Part shown: positions 20,621-29,066 of the stretch, piece after piece
How the letters are laid out: every line of letters begins with the position of its first letter
How positions within the stretch are numbered: the stretch's first letter is position 1
Assembly: GCF_013133795.1 (NCBI RefSeq)
Contig: NZ_JABGBN010000002.1
Span: 124,001 to 188,000, forward strand
Length of the DNA stretch: 64,000 nt
Source of the DNA: Pelistega suis
GTDB lineage: Bacteria > Pseudomonadota > Gammaproteobacteria > Burkholderiales > Burkholderiaceae_B
Direction: 5' to 3'
The notes under the pieces: model-generated
Database searches by the model: none
Seen by the model: the letters and a program-made list of their open reading frames with translations, nothing else
Told to the model about the DNA's origin: nothing
Position numbers and translations under genes: made by a program

Positions 20621-21814
20621 ATGAAAAAAATGGCTTTAATATGTGCGACTATGGCGACACTACCAACAGTTGTTCTAGCGGACTCTTCCGTAACATTATA
20701 TGGGGTAGTTGATGGAGGTTATGCTTATAGAGATCAGGTTGTTAAGTTTTCGGGTAGTGGAGGGGCTTCTCAGGGAAGGATAGAAACTACTTCGTTGGGG
20801 TTCCGGCATGGCTTACGTAATGGCAATCGTTGGGGGTTAAGAGGAAAAGAGGATTTGGGTAATGGCACAAGTGCTATTTTTGCGATTGAAAGTGGTTTTA
20901 ATTTAGGAACAGGGGAATCATTACAAGGAGGACGTTTATTTGGACGACAGTCTTTTGTTGGGCTTTCAGGGGATAGTTGGGGGAGTTTGACATTAGGTCG
21001 ACAATACAATATTAGTGATGTATTTGTGCAACTTTTAGACCCATTTGGTCATAATGGATGGCAATCCTCTACACATGCTGCATTTAATTTGTCGCATTCG
21101 TACCGTTACGATAATATGCTGAAATATGTTTCGCCTGCCTTATCAGGCTTTCGTTTTGCCATAGGGGGATTTTATCAAGAGAGTAAAACAACACGATATG
21201 ATGTTAATAATACAGAAACATTAACGCATAATCGAGATAAGGGTTTTATTATGGGGATGGGGTATCGTAAGGATGGTTTTACGATAGGGATGACAATGGA
21301 TACCGTTAACCAAACCGTAAAAAATACTATAAATGCCGTTAATCGTCATACGAGAACACAGCAATGGAATGTAGGTATGAGCTATGATTTCAAAGTGATT
21401 ACCCTTTATATGCTTTATGGTCTTCAACGTGATGGAACGTTTTTTGGAATGGGTTTAGCCGATTATTTGGTTAATCCACAAGGTAAGCGTCATTTATCTA
21501 GTGCCTTAAACAGCAAAGGATTTCGTCAACATTCTTGGATGGTTGGCTTGTCTGTGCCGGTAAGTGCTGCATCTAATATCGTATTTTCTTATCAAGGGAA
21601 TGCCATTAAAAATCCTAAAGCGAATCAGTATGAAAATGCAAGAATTCGGACAGATGTTTATAGCTTAGGCTATATTCATAACCTTTCTAAACGGACGAAT
21701 ATGAGTCTTATCGCCTCGTACGGTCTTTCGGCACTTAACATGAATGATGTGCTTAATCAGAAGCGTAGGCTAAAAGCGATGGATGTACAATTAGGTTTAC
21801 AACATCGTTTTTAA
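20621..21814 (+). CDS. Gram-negative general porin
   Basis: The 397-aa protein has a cleavable signal peptide (about residues 1-20, ending VVLA) and the mature start DSSVTLYGVVDGGYAYRD. This is the signature of betaproteobacterial trimeric porins (Porin_4/OmpC-like). It continues with LRGKEDLGNGTSAIFAIESGF, FGRQSFVGLSGDSWGSLTLGRQY and a C-terminal phenylalanine (GLQHRF) required for BAM insertion. It forms a diffusion channel in the outer membrane. It lies between two copies of the mutM 3' end, so it may have been inserted or duplicated there. Expression signals upstream are weak by eye. Confidence 0.92.
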   Translation: MKKMALICATMATLPTVVLADSSVTLYGVVDGGYAYRDQVVKFSGSGGASQGRIETTSLGFRHGLRNGNRWGLRGKEDLGNGTSAIFAIESGFNLGTGESLQGGRLFGRQSFVGLSGDSWGSLTLGRQYNISDVFVQLLDPFGHNGWQSSTHAAFNLSHSYRYDNMLKYVSPALSGFRFAIGGFYQESKTTRYDVNNTETLTHNRDKGFIMGMGYRKDGFTIGMTMDTVNQTVKNTINAVNRHTRTQQWNVGMSYDFKVITLYMLYGLQRDGTFFGMGLADYLVNPQGKRHLSSALNSKGFRQHSWMVGLSVPVSAASNIVFSYQGNAIKNPKANQYENARIRTDVYSLGYIHNLSKRTNMSLIASYGLSALNMNDVLNQKRRLKAMDVQLGLQHRF

Positions 21815-21830
21815 CCTTCAAGTCTGTATT

Positions 21831-21937
21831 CATCATCGCTGGCAGCGAGGGCAAAAGAAAGTCCCTCGCTGACCAATAATACTTTTTTGAATGGGTGTGT
21901 CACAAGCCTTACAAGCTTCATCAGCTCGTCCATAAAC
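21831..21937 (+). repeat. Direct repeat, right copy (inside mutM)
   Basis: This is the 3' end of the intact mutM gene and the right copy of the repeat pair with 20307-20416. Confidence 0.8.
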
Positions 21938-22651
21938 TTTATATTCTTGTTGGAAATAGCCACTACGTCCTTCACTATCGACAAAGTCTTTGAGTGTGCT
22001 GCCTCCTGTTTCGATAGCACGGCGGAGGATTTTTTGAATGGCTTCCACTAATGTTATACATTCTTTTTTCTTTAGCGACTTTGCTGCTCGTGTAGGAAGA
22101 ATACCCGCCGCAAAAAGACTCTCATTCGCATAAATATTGCCGACCCCGACGACAACCTCATTATCCATTAATGCTGTTTTAATAGGGCGTGATTGTGTTT
22201 TGAGCGTTTGATAGAGATAGTTACCATTAAAGTTATCTTCTAAAGGTTCAGGGCCGAGGTGAGTGAGTAGAGGAATAGCATCATGCTTTTCTTCAAACCA
22301 TAGAATTGCACCAAAACGACGTGGGTCATGGTAACGGAGTACGACACCATTCTTAAAGCGAATATCCACATGGTCATGTTTAAGAGGAGCAGGGATATTG
22401 TCACGGAAAATTCGCAAACTCCCTGACATGCCGAGATGGATAATGAGCGTGCCGATTTCAAATTGGATTAATAGATACTTTGCACGGCGATGACATCCAA
22501 TAATGCGTTGTCCACGGAGGATATCATTTAAATTATCTTGAATACACCAACGCAGCTGAGCTTGTCTAACCACCAAAGCATCAACAAGCTGGTGGGTAAT
22601 ATAAGGTTCAATACCGCGTAAAGTGGTTTCGACTTCGGGGAGTTCGGGCAT
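21833..22651 (-). CDS. mutM: Formamidopyrimidine-DNA glycosylase MutM (Fpg)
   Basis: MutM removes 8-oxoguanine and formamidopyrimidines and cleaves the abasic site. The 272-aa protein starts [13 protein letters not shown], giving catalytic Pro2 and Glu3. It contains [10 protein letters not shown] and [13 protein letters not shown], and ends with a four-cysteine zinc finger (Cys247, Cys250, Cys267, Cys270). It is the last gene of the minus-strand run and faces the porin gene head-on with 18 bases between the stops. A second, partial copy of its 3' end lies at 20309-20425. Confidence 0.96.
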   Translation of the reverse strand: MPELPEVETTLRGIEPYITHQLVDALVVRQAQLRWCIQDNLNDILRGQRIIGCHRRAKYLLIQFEIGTLIIHLGMSGSLRIFRDNIPAPLKHDHVDIRFKNGVVLRYHDPRRFGAILWFEEKHDAIPLLTHLGPEPLEDNFNGNYLYQTLKTQSRPIKTALMDNEVVVGVGNIYANESLFAAGILPTRAAKSLKKKECITLVEAIQKILRRAIETGGSTLKDFVDSEGRSGYFQQEYKVYGRADEACKACDTPIQKSIIGQRGTFFCPRCQR

Positions 22652-22671
22652 GAATTGCTACGGCTGAGTAT

Positions 22672-23427
22672 TTATAAAATAGCCTCAGGTGATTCAGGGA
22701 GTATTTGACCACCATCAACAACAATCGTTTGACCTGTAATAAAACTCGCTTCTTTAGAGGCAAGGAAACATACGGCATAGCCAATATCTTCTGGCTTGCC
22801 GAGTTTTTTTGTAGGAATAGAGCGTGTCATTTGTCCTAGATATTCTTCACCTTGTGCGGCCAGTCCCTCTGTCAGGATATTACCCGGCATCACTGCATTA
22901 ATGGTGATGCCTTGATTAGCACATTCTAAAGCCGCACTACGCATAAAACCTAGTTGACCTGCTTTACTAGCACCATAATGACTCCAATTCGGATAACCTG
23001 TGATTGGGCCCGTAATTGAGGAGGTGATGATAATGCGCCCATACTCGTGAGGTCGCATCGCTTTTAAGGCGGCTTGCACCATGAAGAAAGTGCCTTTTAG
23101 ATTAATATGATGAACAAAGTCCCAATCTTGTTCGGTCATCTCACTTAGGCTGGCTTGAGGAAAAACTCCTGTATTCGAGCACAAAATATCTAAGCGCCCA
23201 AATGTTTGAACAACCTCATCAATAAGACCTTGGCAAGCCGCTTGTGACGTCACATCAACGTATTTAAAGGCGCATCCTAGCTCTTGAGCGGTGAGTTCCC
23301 CTTGCTTTTCATCAATATCCGCAATAATAACCGTGGCTCCCGCATTTTTAAGTACCTTGGCAATACCTTTTCCAATACCTTTAGCACCACCCGTAACAAT
23401 AGCAATTTGTTGATTTAAATTGAACAT
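22672..23427 (-). CDS. SDR-family oxidoreductase (UcpA-like)
   Basis: The 251-aa classical short-chain dehydrogenase has the NAD(P) motif TGGAKGIGKG (residues 12-21) and SNTG at 84-87 (usually NNAG). The catalytic Ser137, Tyr151 and Lys155 lie in SSITG and YGASK. The C-terminus, VDGGQILPESPEAIL, resembles E. coli UcpA. The substrate cannot be read from sequence. Acidic Asp37 after the second strand (IIADIDE) suggests NAD rather than NADP preference. It starts 39 bases after spoT and ends 20 bases before mutM, so it is likely co-transcribed. Confidence 0.85.
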   Translation of the reverse strand: MFNLNQQIAIVTGGAKGIGKGIAKVLKNAGATVIIADIDEKQGELTAQELGCAFKYVDVTSQAACQGLIDEVVQTFGRLDILCSNTGVFPQASLSEMTEQDWDFVHHINLKGTFFMVQAALKAMRPHEYGRIIITSSITGPITGYPNWSHYGASKAGQLGFMRSAALECANQGITINAVMPGNILTEGLAAQGEEYLGQMTRSIPTKKLGKPEDIGYAVCFLASKEASFITGQTIVVDGGQILPESPEAIL

Positions 23428-23466
23428 AAATGACCCTTGAATAGAAGAGTGTAGGATAAATTTGTC

Positions 23467-25641
23467 TTATCCTTTCACACGTACAATTTTACGTACTTGA
23501 GGTAGAAGACGTATAGCACGAATAACCGAGGCGAGATGTTTACGATCTTCAACTTGAACAGTCAGATGCAAGGTGGCAATTTCTGAGAGCTCATTAGGCA
23601 TATTGAGTTGGACAATATTGGCATCAGCACCTGCAATTTGGGCGGCGATACGACCAATCATTCCTTTGACATTTTCAATGGTGAGAGTGAGGCGTGTGCT
23701 GAGATGTTTGTTGTATTCTTTGTCCCAGCCAACAGAAATCCAACGTTCAGGTTCTTTTTTGCGTTGAGCAAGTGCAATAGGACAATCGTCTGTATGTACC
23801 ACCATACCAAATCCAGGACGTACGAGAGCGATTAAACTATCACCCGGAATAGGGGAGCAGCAACTTGAGAGTGTGACAGATTGCCCTTCATTGCCTTGGA
23901 TGAGGATTTGGCTTGCATGTGCTGCACTAATTTCATCAATATCCATGGCGCTGGTGGCAATCATTGGGGAATTGATTAAGAAACGACGTGCTACAACAGC
24001 AGCAAGACGACGACCTAGACCAATATCAATGAGAATTTCATCAATAGTTTGAGCTCCTGATTCCTTAGCGATTTTGGCCCATAATTCGTCCTCTCGCTCA
24101 GGCATAGGGATATTTAAATCTTGTAATGCTTGGCGAAGGAGTTTTTCACCGAATTTAATCGAGTCATTAAGATTAATTGTCTTAAGGTAATGGCGAATTT
24201 CTGAGCGAGCCTTACCAGTACGAGCAAAATTAAGCCAACTGAGGTCAGGTTTAGCCTGCTCTGAAGTGATAATTTCAACCGTATCGCCACTCACGAGTGT
24301 CGTCTTAAGCGGAGCAGGCTCACCATTAATGCGTGCAGAAACCGCGTGAGTACCAATCTTGGTATGAATAGAGTACGCAAAATCCACGGGCGTCGCACCA
24401 CGCGGAAGGGAAATAATCTTACCTTTCGGCGTGAGGACATAGACTGCATCAGGGAAAAGATCTACCTTAACATTGTCTAAAAATTCAGAGGAATCGCCTG
24501 TTTGGCTTTGAATATCGAGTAAAGACTGCAACCAACGGTGAGTTTGTTTTTGTAAATCGCTAAGCGACATATCCTCACTTTTATAAATCCAATGTGAAGC
24601 AACACCTTCTTCGGCGATATGATCCATATGAGTTGTACGAATTTGAAACTCAATAGGTGTACCATAAGGACCGACAAGCGTCGTATGTAAGGATTGGTAG
24701 CCATTGACTTTAGGTAAGGCAATATAGTCTTTAAATTTACCAGGAACAGGGCGATAGAGCTGATGCAAAATCCCTAGTACGATATAACATTCAGTAAGCG
24801 TATTGACAATGATACGAAAGCCATAGATGTCCAGTACCTCAGAGAAAGATTTGTGCTGCTCTTTCATCTTTTTGTGAATACTGTATAGCGTTTTTTCTCG
24901 GCTAGAGAGCGTTCCTTCGATGCCGTAAGCAGGAAGTGCCGCTTGGATGTTTTCGGTGATTTTATGAAAGAGATTACGACTATTGCCTTGGGCGCTGGCT
25001 AAGGCTTTTTTCAGGACACGTGAGCGATGAGGATAGTAAGCCTCAAAAGCTAAATCCTCGAATTCGCGTACTAAAGCATTTAAACCTAAACGATTAGCAA
25101 TCGGGGCATAAATCTCCAGCGTCTCGTTAGAAACACGACGGCCTTTGCTAGGTTCAACCCCACCAAGCGTACGCATATTATGCAAACGGTCAGCTAGCTT
25201 AACTAAAATGACACGTACATCTTTAGCTGTCGCTAACAGCATCTTGCGAAAGCTCTCCGCTTGTTGTTCGGCTTTGCTGGCAAATTTAATCCGTTCTAAC
25301 TTAGTTAAACCATCGACTAAATCCGCTACATCAGGATTAAAACGCTCGGAGATTTCGGATTTAGAAACATCTTGATCCTCAATGACATCATGCAGAAGAG
25401 CGGCCATTAACGCATTAGGGTCAAGCTTCCATTGGGCACAGATTTCGGTGACAGCGACAGGGTGGGTGATATAAGGCTCACCGCTAGAGCGCATTTGCCC
25501 TGTGTGAGCCTCGTAGGCAAAATAAAAGGCCTCGCGAATCTTGTCAATATCGGCAGAGGAGAGGTATGTGCTTAGTCGCTCAAGCAGAGGTGTAACGAGT
25601 GTCTCTGGAGAATAATCAGGTAATTCTTCTTTTAAGCTCAT
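23467..25641 (-). CDS. spoT: Bifunctional (p)ppGpp synthetase/hydrolase SpoT
   Basis: The 724-aa RSH protein has an HD hydrolase domain (HTGQMRSSGEPYITHP, LLHDVIED), a RelA/SpoT synthetase domain (YGFRIIVNT, LPKVNGYQSLHTTLVGPYG), a TGS domain (ITLPRGATPVDFAYSIHTKIG-like) and a C-terminal ACT domain. An intact HD motif indicates that it can hydrolyse (p)ppGpp. Its place right after gmk-rpoZ is the usual spoT locus. ATG 25641 follows a GGGGGAAG ribosome binding site; a TTG five codons earlier is less likely. Confidence 0.95.
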   Translation of the reverse strand: MSLKEELPDYSPETLVTPLLERLSTYLSSADIDKIREAFYFAYEAHTGQMRSSGEPYITHPVAVTEICAQWKLDPNALMAALLHDVIEDQDVSKSEISERFNPDVADLVDGLTKLERIKFASKAEQQAESFRKMLLATAKDVRVILVKLADRLHNMRTLGGVEPSKGRRVSNETLEIYAPIANRLGLNALVREFEDLAFEAYYPHRSRVLKKALASAQGNSRNLFHKITENIQAALPAYGIEGTLSSREKTLYSIHKKMKEQHKSFSEVLDIYGFRIIVNTLTECYIVLGILHQLYRPVPGKFKDYIALPKVNGYQSLHTTLVGPYGTPIEFQIRTTHMDHIAEEGVASHWIYKSEDMSLSDLQKQTHRWLQSLLDIQSQTGDSSEFLDNVKVDLFPDAVYVLTPKGKIISLPRGATPVDFAYSIHTKIGTHAVSARINGEPAPLKTTLVSGDTVEIITSEQAKPDLSWLNFARTGKARSEIRHYLKTINLNDSIKFGEKLLRQALQDLNIPMPEREDELWAKIAKESGAQTIDEILIDIGLGRRLAAVVARRFLINSPMIATSAMDIDEISAAHASQILIQGNEGQSVTLSSCCSPIPGDSLIALVRPGFGMVVHTDDCPIALAQRKKEPERWISVGWDKEYNKHLSTRLTLTIENVKGMIGRIAAQIAGADANIVQLNMPNELSEIATLHLTVQVEDRKHLASVIRAIRLLPQVRKIVRVKG

Positions 25642-25664
25642 AAGCACTTCCCCCAATGAAAATA

Positions 25665-25871
25665 TTAAGTAGGTACCTTGCGTAACATCTCTAAACCTGT
25701 TTTGCCCTCAGCAACTTCGCGTAAAGCAAGAACAGTAGGCTTATCGTTTTGAACCTCTACGCGTGGTTGATGACCTTGCGCTAATTCGCGTGCACGATAA
25801 GTGGCAACAAGCGTTAAATCAAAACGATTTGGGATTTTTTCTAAACTATCATCTACAGTGATACGTGCCAT
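25665..25871 (-). CDS. rpoZ: RNA polymerase omega subunit
   Basis: The 68-aa protein begins [21 protein letters not shown] and contains [12 protein letters not shown], the conserved core of the omega subunit that helps assemble beta' and contributes to ppGpp binding. It lies 12 bases after gmk and 23 bases before spoT, the standard order. Confidence 0.97.
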   Translation of the reverse strand: MARITVDDSLEKIPNRFDLTLVATYRARELAQGHQPRVEVQNDKPTVLALREVAEGKTGLEMLRKVPT

Positions 25872-25883
25872 GGTGATAAAGAC

Positions 25884-26516
25884 CTATTTGGAAATATATG
25901 AAATACCAAGCTCAGCAAAGAGTTTGTGGTTTTTGACCGCTTGACTTGGATAACGTAAACCAGCTGTCGCGACAATCTGCTCTAATTGCGCTAAAGCCGT
26001 GTCAAAACAATCGTTTATGATAACATATTCGAACTCATCTGCGTGAGCAATTTCGCTACTTGCCGCTAATAAACGGCGAGAAATGACACTATCAGAATCC
26101 TGTCCACGATTACGTAGACGCTTTTCTAACTCATCGACTGAGGGTGGAAGAATAAAAATATCAATAATATCAGGGAATTGCTTGCGTACCTGACGTGCGC
26201 CTTGCCAGTCAATTTCCAGTAGGATGTTTTCCCCATTTTTGATTTTTTCTTCGACAAAAGAGCGGGGTGTGCCGTAATAGTTGCCATGCACTTCAGCCCA
26301 CTCTAAGAGATTGTTTTCATCACGCCATTGAGAAAATTCATCCACAGAAACAAAATGATATTCACGACCATTAATTTCACCGGGACGCGCTGGGCGTGTT
26401 GTGCAAGAAATCGATAAATGAATATCGGTGTGTTTTTTAAGGAGTGCATTAACGAGACTCGATTTGCCTGCACCACTAGGAGCAGAAATCATAAAAACAT
26501 TACCAGGGTATTTCAT
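25884..26516 (-). CDS. gmk: Guanylate kinase
   Basis: Gmk phosphorylates GMP to GDP. The protein starts [20 protein letters not shown] with the P-loop, followed by [21 protein letters not shown] in the GMP-binding domain, and is 210 aa from ATG 26516. AAGG upstream fits this second of two adjacent ATGs; a longer frame adds 23 non-conserved residues. It heads the gmk-rpoZ-spoT run, tying GTP supply to (p)ppGpp control. Confidence 0.94.
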   Translation of the reverse strand: MKYPGNVFMISAPSGAGKSSLVNALLKKHTDIHLSISCTTRPARPGEINGREYHFVSVDEFSQWRDENNLLEWAEVHGNYYGTPRSFVEEKIKNGENILLEIDWQGARQVRKQFPDIIDIFILPPSVDELEKRLRNRGQDSDSVISRRLLAASSEIAHADEFEYVIINDCFDTALAQLEQIVATAGLRYPSQAVKNHKLFAELGISYISK

Positions 26517-26548
26517 CATAAACCTTATTGTTGATGGAAATACCCTTA

Positions 26549-26557
26549 ATGATAACA
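26549..26557 (-). promoter_or_regulatory. Possible extended -10 promoter of gmk-rpoZ-spoT
   Basis: On the minus strand TGTTATCAT is a good extended -10 element 33 bases before the gmk start. No convincing -35 was seen. Confidence 0.3.
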
Positions 26558-26589
26558 AAAATAAGAGGGTAATCCTATCTACCAACCTA

Positions 26590-26900
26590 CCATTGGATTA
26601 GATAGTAATTGAAAAATTTTAAACAGCTTGATTGAGTTGCTTTTTCCCTATGAAATAGCTTACTTCTATTATGGTGTGGTTGCACAGACGCTAAAATTAT
26701 CAGAGATTGGTACCAGCCCAGTTGCGGCAGATTTAGTACTCGGTGGTGCGGCAAGTATTCAAGATGGAGATAGAGGTGAAAAAAGTTCTTCTGTTTTGGG
26801 TGCGAGTGCCAGAGCCTATGGGCAGTAGCCTTACTGCAAGTTACCTTATTTGGTAAATCACTTTTTGCGGTTGATGCGGGTGTAGGTGGCCAATGGTAAT
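26590..26900 (+). pseudogene. Decayed coding remnant with outer-membrane-like C-terminus
   Basis: The plus strand from 26628 reads about 66 codons ending in TAG at 26828. Joining a second frame just before that stop continues as VALLQVTLFGKSLFAVDAG and ends GVGGQW then TAA at about 26900. The alternating hydrophobic pattern and final aromatic residue look like the last strands of an outer-membrane barrel, so this may be the frameshifted end of a lost surface protein. I cannot name a family. There is no ribosome binding site or plausible start. Confidence 0.3.
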
Positions 26901-26981
26901 ACACGACTAAATCATCTCATATGGAGGCAAGTATTTTGGTGCTTGACCTCGTCAATGAGTGGTTTAACTACCGTGAATCAA

Positions 26982-27016
26982 CAAAGCCATAAATGTGATG
27001 AGCATTTATGGCTTTG
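26982..27016. terminator. Perfect 14-bp hairpin between remnant and glycosyltransferase
   Basis: The arms 26982-26995 and 27003-27016 are perfect inverse copies with a 7-base loop. The T-runs on either side are weak, so termination for the minus-strand glycosyltransferase (stop at 27065) is plausible but not certain. Confidence 0.5.
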
Positions 27017-27064
27017 CTACTTAAGCGATGTTTTTTGTATAAAAAAGTTATTTTGTCGGAAAAA

Positions 27065-28882
27065 CTACTCACTTTCTTCTTGCATGAATCGCTGGGCAAT
27101 CGCCAAACAGCAGTCATAAAATTTATCCATATATGGACGAATCTCGTCTTGGTGTGTCTGCATATCGAACCATTGTTGTAATGCTTTGATGGTAATCAGT
27201 AAACCCATTCCCATACCGTATCGTTTAGTAGGATGTAAGGTGATGGAGTCATCTCGACGACGATAGAAATAACAGATAAGATTGGTTTCTAAGACCTTTG
27301 CTGTAGGGTCACTTAAGCAGAGTAGTGTAGTAAAGTGTGCATCTTCTGCTAGAATGCCTTCAAAAAACTTAATTTGATGCTTTATTAAGAAATCTCGCTG
27401 AATAATCATTTTGCATACACTGGGTTGCCATGCATCAAGCATTTCTCGTTTGAAGTAGTCTGTAGCGGTACTGAGAACAAACTTCTCTGCAGGCAAAACA
27501 GGTATCATAGTTTGTGTGCGATAATCCAAGCGGACAATAGGGGCATTCGCCTTTTTTGCTTTGAATAAAATTTCGATAAGCGGTTGGTCGAGTAAATAAT
27601 CGTCAGAATCGATAAACTGAATATATTCCCCTCGAGCGAGCTGTAATCCTTTATTGCGTGCTGCGGATAAGCCTTCATTTTTACTATGAATCACGGTAAT
27701 AAAAGGGTAGCGACGTGCATAATCCATCGCAATGTCTAGACTATTATCCGTAGACCCATCATCCACCAGAATAATTTCTTTATCGAGTTTCTGTCGGATT
27801 AGGCTATCAATACATTCGGCAAGATAAGGGGCGACATTGTAGATAGGTACAACAAAACTCATTGCAGGATAATGCTGTTGAGGGAGCGTGATATCGTCGA
27901 GACCAATATCGCGTTTATGATAGTAAGTTTTTCCTCGTTGGGTACGCAAGATATCTGATTTCATTTTTAAGGCTTGCGTATATTCTTCTTCCGATAATAT
28001 CCATCGACTAAAAGGCTCATGATTGGCTTGAGCTATACTGTATCCAGCATTCAGCAGATTCTGGTAGTGACGTGTCAAATCAAGGCGTGTGCTGAGAATA
28101 CAGTATTGAATATAGCGTGACGATAAGTCATTTTGCTTTTGTGCAATCTCAATCAGTGCTGTGAGATAACGTGCGTATGCATTGATGGATTTAACTCGAA
28201 TTTCCTTAGAGTTAGAAGCAGAGCCAACACGTTGCTGATAGTGATATAACACATAAGGAACTTCCATTAACTTAAGATCAGTTGAGAGTAGTTGGTAGAA
28301 GAAGAGGGGGTCTTCACACACAATTAGGTCAGTTCTGAAGTTTAAGTGCAAGGCAGTGATGACGGAGCGACGGATAAAAACACTGCCAATTGCCCACATA
28401 TTCATCTCACCGACACAATGCTCTAGGTAGGCCTTACTTGATAAAAAGGTGATTTTATCTTCGCGGGTTTGATCTAGTGTGGGTTGCTTAACACGATTGG
28501 GTCTATCACGACCACTCACCATATAAAGCCCTTTAATGATATCGACCTGATGTTGATGAGCAATGGTCAATAAAGCGTGTAAGTCCGTATCGTTAATAAC
28601 GACATCATCACCGTCAATAAATGCCACCCACTCACCGTTAGCATGAGAGAGGGCGAGATTACGTGCGCTACTCACGCCACCATTCTGTTGATGATAGACA
28701 TGGATAGTATCGTATTGTGTGGCATATTCCTCAATAATCGTTGCGGTGTCATCCGTGGAGCCATCATTCACAATAATGATTTCTTTGGAAATAGGGAGGG
28801 CTAATATGCTATCCAGACAGCTACTGATAAAAGGGGCGACATTATAAGCAGGGATTAAAAAAGAAATGATAGGGTGAGACAT
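27065..28882 (-). CDS. Tandem two-domain GT2 family glycosyltransferase
   Basis: The 605-aa protein has two complete GT-A domains of family GT2. The first (about 5-115) shows IPAYNVAPFI, NDGSTDD (39-45) and the DxD-type DGDD (90-93). The second (about 341-440) shows VPIYNVAPYL, DDGSTDN and DSDD. The segments between and after them are helical. Such proteins transfer sugars to polysaccharide, lipid or protein acceptors; donor and acceptor are unknown here. It is divergent from the trimeric autotransporter, with 184 bases between starts, so modification of that adhesin is one possibility, as is capsule or LPS decoration. No other polysaccharide gene is near. Confidence 0.87.
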   Translation of the reverse strand: MSHPIISFLIPAYNVAPFISSCLDSILALPISKEIIIVNDGSTDDTATIIEEYATQYDTIHVYHQQNGGVSSARNLALSHANGEWVAFIDGDDVVINDTDLHALLTIAHQHQVDIIKGLYMVSGRDRPNRVKQPTLDQTREDKITFLSSKAYLEHCVGEMNMWAIGSVFIRRSVITALHLNFRTDLIVCEDPLFFYQLLSTDLKLMEVPYVLYHYQQRVGSASNSKEIRVKSINAYARYLTALIEIAQKQNDLSSRYIQYCILSTRLDLTRHYQNLLNAGYSIAQANHEPFSRWILSEEEYTQALKMKSDILRTQRGKTYYHKRDIGLDDITLPQQHYPAMSFVVPIYNVAPYLAECIDSLIRQKLDKEIILVDDGSTDNSLDIAMDYARRYPFITVIHSKNEGLSAARNKGLQLARGEYIQFIDSDDYLLDQPLIEILFKAKKANAPIVRLDYRTQTMIPVLPAEKFVLSTATDYFKREMLDAWQPSVCKMIIQRDFLIKHQIKFFEGILAEDAHFTTLLCLSDPTAKVLETNLICYFYRRRDDSITLHPTKRYGMGMGLLITIKALQQWFDMQTHQDEIRPYMDKFYDCCLAIAQRFMQEESE

Positions 28883-28954
28883 AAAGCGATTTTGCGTAGA
28901 TAAAATTAACCTTTATTATAACTTATTGATTTTTTTACAACAAATATACATTTC

Positions 28955-28960
28955 TTGACA
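28955..28960 (+). promoter_or_regulatory. Candidate -35 element of the adhesin promoter
   Basis: A perfect TTGACA lies 107 bases before the adhesin ATG. The expected -10 region (28977-28984) is poor (TTTAGA-like), so the promoter is only tentative. Confidence 0.3.
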
Positions 28961-29029
28961 AATTAAGAAGGGGTGTTTTAGAGATTAATGCCCAAAAATA
29001 GCTAAACTGGCGACATGTCAAATTTATAT

Positions 29030-29053
29030 TAGTCGCAAAGCGAACTATTTTTT
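29030..29053 (+). promoter_or_regulatory. Terminator-like hairpin just before the adhesin ribosome binding site
   Basis: TAGTCGC (29030-29036) pairs with GCGAACTA (29040-29047), with one bulged base, and six T follow. The AGGA ribosome binding site (29054-29057) comes next. It could act as an attenuator. Confidence 0.35.
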
Positions 29054-29066
29054 AGGAATAATGGAC

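Noticed and set aside
20307-21937. Insertion sequence or composite transposon around the porin
   Set aside because: There is no transposase, no terminal inverted repeats and no target duplication. The repeats are mutM coding sequence.
26587-26904. Open frame of 105 codons on the minus strand after the gmk start region
   Set aside because: The composition is rich in His, Pro and Tyr with no domain, signal or ribosome binding site. The plus strand of the same stretch has a more protein-like remnant.
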